From assembly GCF_003063375.1 (NCBI RefSeq), contig NZ_NERY01000001.1:310001-374000 (forward strand): DNA of 64,000 nt, given 5' to 3'. The stretch comes from Limnohabitans sp. MMS-10A-178. Its GTDB lineage: Bacteria > Pseudomonadota > Gammaproteobacteria > Burkholderiales > Burkholderiaceae_C. Below, piece by piece: positions 58,845-64,000 of the stretch. The notes beneath the pieces were generated by a model. That model ran no database searches and was not told where the DNA came from. It was given only the letters and a program-made list of their open reading frames with translations. Numbering within the stretch: the first letter of the stretch is position 1; every line of letters begins with the position of its first letter. The position numbers were made by a program, and so were the translations under genes.

Positions 58845-59636
58845 TTAATCGCGCAAATAGGTGAGCATTCGGCCTTTGTAGGCCGCCTCTGTTTGTGTGG
58901 CTGACATGATCAGTGTTTCTTCATTGAGCGAAAAACCTTGTGCGGCCATGTTGCGATGAAAGTGGGAGCGATTGCCTCGATTGGGATCAACCACCCAAAC
59001 CTCCGCATGGTCTTCAATGTGCTCGTTGATGTAATGGGCCAGGTCGCCACGCTCATCGCGTTCGTAAAGAATGTCGCTGCCAATGATCAAGTCGAACTTG
59101 CTGCTTACAACAGGGTCTTGTTGTTGTGCAGCGTGTTCGCCCCATTGACCATGCTGGTAACTCATGGGGCTCAAGTTGTTGAGGCGCAAATTTTCTTTCA
59201 AAAACTCACCGGCCAGTGGGTGACAGTCTGATGCCGTGATATTGGCACCTCTGCGATGCCCAACCAAGCTTGCCAGCGCCAAGCCACAGCCCAGTTCAAG
59301 GATGCGTTCTTGTGCAATTACAGGCCGGGTGGCCAAGCGCTCTGCCAACTTTGAGCCTGAGGGCCAGAGCAAACCAAACAGCGACCAAAAAGCGGATGAA
59401 ATGCCAAGGGCCTGTGCGGCACCTTCAGGGTCAAAAAATTGTTGCTTGTTGAGCAAAGAGCGAATGAGCAAATTGGGAACGCCTAGAACAGCGATGGACT
59501 CGTGCTTGATTTGATAGCCGTAAGCGCAGTTGGATGGAGGGTCGTTCAGACCCAGTGAGGGAGTTGATGTGTGATGTGGCAGATAAACAATCGGGCAAGC
59601 ACGGGTTGTGCTTAATTCAACCCATCTTACGCTCAA
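58845..59636 (-). CDS. Class I SAM-dependent methyltransferase (METTL21-like)
   Basis: Predicted methyltransferase of 263 residues. SAM-binding motif I is ILELGCGLALASLVGHRRG, the acidic residue after strand 2 is in ITASDCHPLAG, and post-motif FDLIIGSDILYER is typical of the lysine or protein methyltransferase group. The N-terminal 35 residues look weakly conserved. The start is a TTG that overlaps the exporter stop (TTGA), so the protein may be made with the peptide-export genes. It could still be a housekeeping enzyme; the substrate is unknown. Confidence 0.8.
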   Translation of the reverse strand: MSVRWVELSTTRACPIVYLPHHTSTPSLGLNDPPSNCAYGYQIKHESIAVLGVPNLLIRSLLNKQQFFDPEGAAQALGISSAFWSLFGLLWPSGSKLAERLATRPVIAQERILELGCGLALASLVGHRRGANITASDCHPLAGEFLKENLRLNNLSPMSYQHGQWGEHAAQQQDPVVSSKFDLIIGSDILYERDERGDLAHYINEHIEDHAEVWVVDPNRGNRSHFHRNMAAQGFSLNEETLIMSATQTEAAYKGRMLTYLRD

Positions 59637-61765
59637 GCCGGAAGCTCTGGCAAGCTGAAGTGCACATGCCTGTCTGCGCGGGCAATGGTTTCAGGGCGGT
59701 GGGCAATCACAATGCGCGTGAGCTTAAGCTGTGCCAGTGTGTTGGAAACGGCACTTTCATTTTGCATGTCCAAATGACTGGTGGCTTCGTCTAAGGCCAA
59801 AACGCTGGGCTGCGCATAGAGCGCACGCGCCAACAAAATACGCTGCTTTTGACCGCCACTGAGGCCCGTGCCCAACTCGCCAATGAGCGTTTGATAGCCC
59901 ATGGGCATGCGTGTAATTTCTTTGTGAATTTCTGCCAATTGGGCACAGGCTTCAATTCTGGAAAGGTGAGGCGACATATCAAAGAAGGCGATGTTGTCGG
60001 CAATGCTGCCCGTGAGCAAGGCATCTTCTTGCATGACAACCCCAATTTTGCGGCGAACATTGGACATGCCCAATTGGCTGATGGGCACGCCCCCATACAA
60101 GACCATGCCCTGTGTTGGCGTGAGCAGGCCCAATAAAATTTTGAGTAAAGTGGTTTTGCCGCAGCCGCTGGCGCCCGAAATGGCCACATGCTCCCCCGCC
60201 TGAATGCAAAGGTCCATGTTGTAAAGCAGCCAAGGTTCGCCCTCGCTGTATCGAAATGACACCTTGCGAAGTTCAAGACTAGCCGGCAAGTGGGCCAAGT
60301 CGTGAAAAGGCAAGTTGCCTTGGGGTGTATCTTGTTCAGGCGGTGTGAGCACAATATCGGCCAGCCTGTCGCGGTGCAAATTGAGCATCTTGAATTCAAT
60401 GCCTTGGTTGATGAGTGCACTGACACGACCCGTGAATTGAATTTTGTAACTGATGAAGGCCAGCAGCATGCCCACTGTGAAAACGCTTGTACTTTGATTG
60501 AGTGCTTGCGAAGGCAAAATGATTTTGGCACCTAGCCAAAAGACGCATAAATTTTCAAGGCCAAAAATAAGTGTTCGTGCCACATTGAAACCAATATTCA
60601 ATTTGGCGGTTTGAAAATCACGGTTCATGACTTCCACCATCAGACTTTGCCATCGCGCGCGCCGTTCATTTTCTCTTGAAAACAATTTGAGGGGTGTCAT
60701 GGCTCGAAGCGTTTCAATAAAGTGACTTTGCTCCTGACCTGACAAGACCAATCGCTCTGAGGCGGCGTGCCTGAACGGCGAATAACTGACCCAGCGCACC
60801 AGAGCATACAAGGCGCAAGCGGTGACAACCACCCAAGTGAGTGAGGGTGAGTAAATGAACATCATGACCAAGGCCGCAATGGCCATCAAGCCATCGAGCA
60901 GTGATTCGATAGCGGTTTGAGTGAGTGTTTTTTGAATGTCATGAACCGCGTTGAAGCGCGATGAGATATCGCCCAAGTGGCGCTTGCTAAACCAGTCGGC
61001 TGGTAATTTGACCAAGTGCGCAAACACATTGCCAAGCCATTGAACCGAAACGCTTTGGCTGAGCACCATGACCCACCAACTGCGCGCGTAGGACAGCGCC
61101 GATTGAATGAGGAGAATGATGGCAAAGCCGATGGCCAACACAGAAAGCAATTCGTGATCACCCGAGCTTAAGACATCGTCTACCACGACTTGGTTGAACA
61201 TGGGCGTGAGGATGGCAAACAGCTCGAGGACCAATGCCAGAGCCAATATTTGGAGTGCCGATTTGCCAAAGCCTTGGAGCTTGCCGGTGAGCATGGAGAG
61301 TGGAAAAGCCTTGGGTGCTGGGATGGTTTTGAAGTCGGGTTGGGGTGTGAGCTCCAAAGCGATGCCCGTGAAATGCTGCGAAATTTCAGCGCGTGAGACC
61401 AGCCTTAAGCCCAATGCAGGATCGAGCAAGGTGATTTTGTTCCCTTTGATTTTTTGCAGGACCACAAAGTGATTCAAGTCCCAATGCAAGATGCATGGCA
61501 AGCGCAATTGGCTCAGCTCTTCCAACTCCAAGCGAACGGGGCGGGCATTGAATCCCAACACCAGGCTGTGATCGATGAGTTGCTTGAGGTTGGCGCCCTT
61601 GAGTGATTGTGAAAACTTGTGCCGCAAATCCATCAATTGCCAATGTTGACCATGGGCGTTGGCAATCATGCACAAACAAGCCAAGCCGCATTCAGACGCT
61701 TGCAATTGCAAAACAGGATTCAAGGGGAATTCATTTCTGATGTGTGAAAGAAGATGCCTGCGCAC
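59633..61765 (-). CDS. Peptidase-domain ABC exporter (CvaB/RaxB-like, double-glycine processing)
   Basis: Bacteriocin/microcin exporter of 710 residues. The N-terminal C39 peptidase domain has catalytic C26 in ASECGLACLCMIANAHG, H99 in HWDLNHFVVL and D115 in LLDPALGL. It removes double-glycine leaders. Six membrane helices follow (about 165-430). The ATPase has Walker A GASGCGKTTLL, signature LSGGQKQRILLARAL and Walker B VLALDEATSHLD. The GTG at 61763-61765 lies inside a perfect hairpin; a TTG at 61721-61723 (MNPVLQLQASECG) is an alternative start. It is downstream of the peptide precursor and shares a TTGA overlap with the methyltransferase. Confidence 0.94.
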   Translation of the reverse strand: MRRHLLSHIRNEFPLNPVLQLQASECGLACLCMIANAHGQHWQLMDLRHKFSQSLKGANLKQLIDHSLVLGFNARPVRLELEELSQLRLPCILHWDLNHFVVLQKIKGNKITLLDPALGLRLVSRAEISQHFTGIALELTPQPDFKTIPAPKAFPLSMLTGKLQGFGKSALQILALALVLELFAILTPMFNQVVVDDVLSSGDHELLSVLAIGFAIILLIQSALSYARSWWVMVLSQSVSVQWLGNVFAHLVKLPADWFSKRHLGDISSRFNAVHDIQKTLTQTAIESLLDGLMAIAALVMMFIYSPSLTWVVVTACALYALVRWVSYSPFRHAASERLVLSGQEQSHFIETLRAMTPLKLFSRENERRARWQSLMVEVMNRDFQTAKLNIGFNVARTLIFGLENLCVFWLGAKIILPSQALNQSTSVFTVGMLLAFISYKIQFTGRVSALINQGIEFKMLNLHRDRLADIVLTPPEQDTPQGNLPFHDLAHLPASLELRKVSFRYSEGEPWLLYNMDLCIQAGEHVAISGASGCGKTTLLKILLGLLTPTQGMVLYGGVPISQLGMSNVRRKIGVVMQEDALLTGSIADNIAFFDMSPHLSRIEACAQLAEIHKEITRMPMGYQTLIGELGTGLSGGQKQRILLARALYAQPSVLALDEATSHLDMQNESAVSNTLAQLKLTRIVIAHRPETIARADRHVHFSLPELPA

Positions 61766-61781
61766 CGTTGGTGCGCAGGCA
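61755..61781 (-). other. Perfect 12-bp hairpin between precursor and exporter
   Basis: TGCCTGCGCACC pairs with GGTGCGCAGGCA around a 3-base loop, beginning 14 bases after the precursor stop. No T-tract follows, so it is more likely an mRNA-stability or expression-balancing element than a full terminator. The exporter GTG start is within it. Confidence 0.7.
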
Positions 61782-61795
61782 GTTGCAGGTCAGAC

Positions 61796-62008
61796 TTATC
61801 GCGTGCACATGTTCCCGGAGAAGTCGCCCATGGGGTTGTAGGCATTGGGGTCTGGCTTTTCACGCGAAGAGGTGTCAATATCTAACAATCCAGCCGCCTC
61901 ATACACGGCATACATGTTGGCGATGGCTTCACCTAGCTTGACTGCCCATCGATACGCAATATTTCCCCCCTCGACTTGGCCCAATTCTTCTATGTTTAAA
62001 TTTCTCAT
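61796..62008 (-). CDS. Double-glycine leader peptide precursor (microcin/bacteriocin-like)
   Basis: Small secreted-peptide precursor of 70 residues. The leader MRNLNIEELGQVEGG (1-15) is a textbook class II bacteriocin/colicin-V leader: hydrophobic residues at -12, -7 and -4 spacing and Gly-Gly at the cut site. The predicted 55-residue core starts NIAYRWAVKLGEAIANMYAV and ends PNAYNPMGDFSGNMCTR. By count it has 5 basic and 7 acidic residues and a single Cys near the end. The ATG at 62008 has GGAGAA upstream, inside the last codons of the CPBP gene. Activity is not shown; other GG-leader peptides act as signals. Confidence 0.88.
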   Translation of the reverse strand: MRNLNIEELGQVEGGNIAYRWAVKLGEAIANMYAVYEAAGLLDIDTSSREKPDPNAYNPMGDFSGNMCTR

Positions 62009-62009
62009 T

Positions 62010-62549
62010 TTATTCTCCTGGTTGTGCTGAAAAAATCGTTTCAGCGGCGATATAAAAATCAAATGCAGACAAGACCAAAATCACGGTGGCATTCACTGAT
62101 GAGTGAAGAATGCAGCTCAACAGATACGCCTTACCCTTGCCCATTTCCAACTTGTGCAAGTCGTACTGTTTTAAAAAAAAGTAGAAGAAGAAAAACAATG
62201 CAATGAGTCGGATGAAAATGGGGACTGGCAGATCGTCTGGCGTTGTGAAGTGAAGCAAGGCCATGAACAATGGCGCCACCACAAACAGCAAGCGCCTATT
62301 AAACAGTTTCTCGTGAATGGCGGCCGCCACAATCATGATGAAATTTTCAATAAGCGGTGCTACCAACATCATGAAAACCGCAATGGATACGAGCGACTTG
62401 GTTTCTTCGTCGTCTGGGCCACCATCTAAATTGCAAAGCACGGCAATCAAAGTGATGTGGATGGCTTGAATCAGATTGATGCCAACCAGCACGTCAATGA
62501 ATCCATGCCGATTGAGGGGCAAGGCCCTGATACTTTGAATGAAGCTCAT
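62010..62549 (-). CDS. Divergent CPBP-family membrane protein (candidate immunity)
   Basis: Membrane protein of 179 residues with about five hydrophobic helices. It has the CPBP/Abi arrangement: motif 1 is degenerate (VAPLIENFIMIVAAA, Glu-Asn instead of the usual Glu-Glu), motif 2 is FMALLHF, and motif 3 is HSSVNAT with His and Asn. CPBP proteins occur as bacteriocin self-immunity proteins in several Gram-positive loci and as prenyl-protein proteases. Here its stop lies one base before the precursor ATG, with the precursor ribosome site in its final codons, and its start overlaps the adaptor stop. Immunity is therefore the favoured role, by context only. Confidence 0.75.
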   Translation of the reverse strand: MSFIQSIRALPLNRHGFIDVLVGINLIQAIHITLIAVLCNLDGGPDDEETKSLVSIAVFMMLVAPLIENFIMIVAAAIHEKLFNRRLLFVVAPLFMALLHFTTPDDLPVPIFIRLIALFFFFYFFLKQYDLHKLEMGKGKAYLLSCILHSSVNATVILVLSAFDFYIAAETIFSAQPGE

Positions 62550-63835
62550 GACATTTTTTGACGTGCATGAATGGCCAAGAGGGGCTCAAAGACCCATTCC
62601 CAAATGCCACGCAAATCGTGAATGACGTCGGCTTCGAGTGTCATGCCTGGGCGCAAGGGCCGTGCCTCGCCAAAAGCCATGACATGCTGGGATGCTAATT
62701 CGACGTGGATTCTGTAGAGCGGCTCGTTGCTTTGCGTGGAAGCCATCAGGGCTGTGCCTTGTCCATGCGGCAAGTCCTGTGGCGCAATAGGGGTGCCGCT
62801 CACCTTCAGAACGCGACCTCTGGCCAGCCCAAACTTTTGATACGGATAGGCGGCCAAGCGAAGCCACACTTCTTGACCGGGTTGAATGAAGCCGGCGGTG
62901 CGAGTGGGCGCAAACAGAGCGGCAACCAAGGTGTGAGCCGATGGGCTAGCGAGCGGCACCATGCTGGCAATGGTTTGGCCATTCTGCGCCATGGCGCCTA
63001 GGCTTAAGTGAACGGTGCTAACTTGGCCTGCCTGCGGTGCAAGCACACTGCTGGTTTTGCGCGATTGAATTTCGGCTGTTTCTTGATCGAGGCTGGCCAG
63101 GCTGCGGTCGATTTGGAGCAGATCGATGGCCAACTGCCTTTGCAGGTGGGCCAAGTCGGCCTGCGCTAAGTTTTGCTCGCGTGCCAAAGCATTGCCGTTG
63201 CGCAGCGTATTTTCCAAGCGAGATTGCAGGTCTATGAGTTCTTCTTGTTTGCCTTGCGCTTGAATGTCGGAGACAAAACCTTGAGCCGCCATTTGCTCAA
63301 ATCGGACAGAGGTTTTTTGCGCCAATTCAACCCGCCGCTTTGCCAAAGCGTGTTCTTGGGCTGCTTGTGCGGCTTCGAGTGTCAAAGAGCGAATGCGATC
63401 TGCCAAATGAGCTTCGCGCTGGTGGTTTTGAGCAACGCGCGAGCCGCGTTCAGCCAACAGCGTGCTGCGGCGTTGTGCCAAATGCGATGCCAGCAAACTT
63501 GCTGTGCTGCCTTCTATCGAGATTTTGTCGGTGTTGACTACAAATAAAACTTGTCCTTGTTCAACCCAGTCGCCTTCTTTGACGCGCTGTTCGAGCAGCA
63601 CACCTGAAACGGCAGAACTCAACTCCACGGTACCCCATTGCGGCATGAGGACGCCAGGAATGCGAACCTTGCGAGCCACTTGGCCCCATGCTCCGTAAGC
63701 CAGCAAAGCACCTGCCAGCAGCAAAGCCATGCCAGCCACAACGCTGAAGCGCGGATGGTGTGCCAGGTGAATGGGACCCATCCAAGAGGCCTGCTTGGAT
63801 TGGGTAACTTCTGTGCGGAAAAGTGGTGTGGTCAT
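62546..63835 (-). CDS. HlyD-family periplasmic adaptor (CvaA/RaxA-like)
   Basis: Membrane-fusion protein of 429 residues, linking the exporter to an outer-membrane channel. Short cytoplasmic part LFRTEVTQSKQASWMG, one transmembrane helix (about 35-53), the lipoyl half-motif SAVSGVLLEQRVKEGDWVEQ, a long coiled-coil hairpin (about 115-260), the second lipoyl half (SSVLAPQAGQVSTVHLSLG) and beta-barrel. The start layout resembles CvaA. ATG at 63835 is chosen; a TTG at 63853 with GAGG very close is possible. No TolC-type gene is visible here, so a chromosomal TolC elsewhere is presumably used. Confidence 0.92.
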   Translation of the reverse strand: MTTPLFRTEVTQSKQASWMGPIHLAHHPRFSVVAGMALLLAGALLAYGAWGQVARKVRIPGVLMPQWGTVELSSAVSGVLLEQRVKEGDWVEQGQVLFVVNTDKISIEGSTASLLASHLAQRRSTLLAERGSRVAQNHQREAHLADRIRSLTLEAAQAAQEHALAKRRVELAQKTSVRFEQMAAQGFVSDIQAQGKQEELIDLQSRLENTLRNGNALAREQNLAQADLAHLQRQLAIDLLQIDRSLASLDQETAEIQSRKTSSVLAPQAGQVSTVHLSLGAMAQNGQTIASMVPLASPSAHTLVAALFAPTRTAGFIQPGQEVWLRLAAYPYQKFGLARGRVLKVSGTPIAPQDLPHGQGTALMASTQSNEPLYRIHVELASQHVMAFGEARPLRPGMTLEADVIHDLRGIWEWVFEPLLAIHARQKMS

Positions 63836-63926
63836 GTGAGAGTCAGTGAACAAGACCTCACAATACGAGTTTCAGAGGCAAACTTTGTTACATTGCCTTG
63901 CAAGCGAAACCCATTGAAATTCCAGC

Positions 63927-64000
63927 ATGCTTCAGTACCAAACCATCCCTGTCACGCCGTTTCAACAAAATTGCTCTTTGGTTTGGGACGATCAAACCCA
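63927..64000 (+). CDS. MBL-fold metallo-hydrolase (5' part only)
   Basis: Only the first 24 codons are inside the window: MLQYQTIPVTPFQQNCSLVW. This opening is typical of the glyoxalase-II-like YcbL/MBL-fold hydrolases (PVTPFQQNCSL). It is divergent from the microcin-like operon with a 91-bp gap between the two start codons. No catalytic residues are visible yet. Confidence 0.8.
   Translation, partial: MLQYQTIPVTPFQQNCSLVWDDQT

Noticed and set aside
61796..62062. 88-residue form of the peptide precursor
   Set aside because: The extra 18 residues overlap the CPBP gene and would place the GG leader internally; the ATG at 62008 has a clear ribosome site.

Overview
The window looks like chromosomal DNA of a betaproteobacterium in Burkholderiales, most likely a Comamonadaceae relative with moderate GC. 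The pointers are the protein flavour and gene order: a str/S10 ribosomal cluster ending at rpsQ, gatCAB divergent from mreBCD-mrdA, DUF493-lipB-lipA, a ManX-type EIIA/HPr/EI set without EIIB or EIIC, and a cytochrome b561/cytochrome c' pair. This placement is inference from gene content only; no rRNA gene is present.

Layout. 1-9.3 kb: a partial glutathione peroxidase, lysophospholipid transporter lplT, alanine racemase, two small-molecule permeases, and a four-gene reverse-strand catabolic operon (SDR, MaoC hydratase, methylmalonate-semialdehyde dehydrogenase, GMC oxidoreductase). 9.4-15.8 kb: an isomerase, a dienelactone hydrolase, a CorA channel, HemJ, an overlapping VanZ/ferredoxin/hydrolase run and the D,D-carboxypeptidase dacC. 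15.8-26.0 kb: rpsL-rpsG-fusA-tuf-rpsJ, then rplC to rpsQ, closed by an intrinsic terminator; structured RNA lies in the rpsL-rpsG, rpsG-fusA and rpsJ-rplC gaps. 26-38 kb: peroxiredoxin, acetyltransferase, cytochromes, CaiB-type CoA transferase, a tightly overlapping lipoprotein-MFS-EIIA-HPr-EI run, and CopD-like/DUF493/lipB/lipA/EamA. 38.1-45.3 kb: the complete F1Fo ATP synthase operon atpIBEFHAGDC with its terminator. 45.3-48.2 kb: small metabolic genes, a membrane-anchored cytochrome c5 and tRNA-Arg(CCG). 48.2-58.8 kb: mrdA-mreD-mreC-mreB facing gatCAB, a class II Fic protein with a striking operator-like repeat, pyrE, and xth carrying a premature stop.

The most unusual region is 58.8-63.9 kb on the reverse strand: a compact microcin/colicin-V-like export locus. 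It has a CvaA/HlyD-type adaptor, a divergent CPBP-family membrane protein (candidate immunity), a 70-residue peptide precursor with a classical double-glycine leader, and a CvaB-like peptidase-ABC exporter; a SAM methyltransferase is translationally joined at the end. A perfect 12-bp hairpin sits between precursor and exporter. The precursor core is acidic by count and resembles no bacteriocin I can name, so this is the best candidate for an undescribed system here.

Second-tier observations are the nonsense codon in xth just before the catalytic SDHAP motif, the Fic protein with three copies of TGAAGCGTAAA beside its start codon, and an intrinsic terminator abutting the start of a TSUP permease gene. 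No CRISPR array, insertion sequence, prophage or integrase gene is visible. No stretch over 300 bases lacks a gene.
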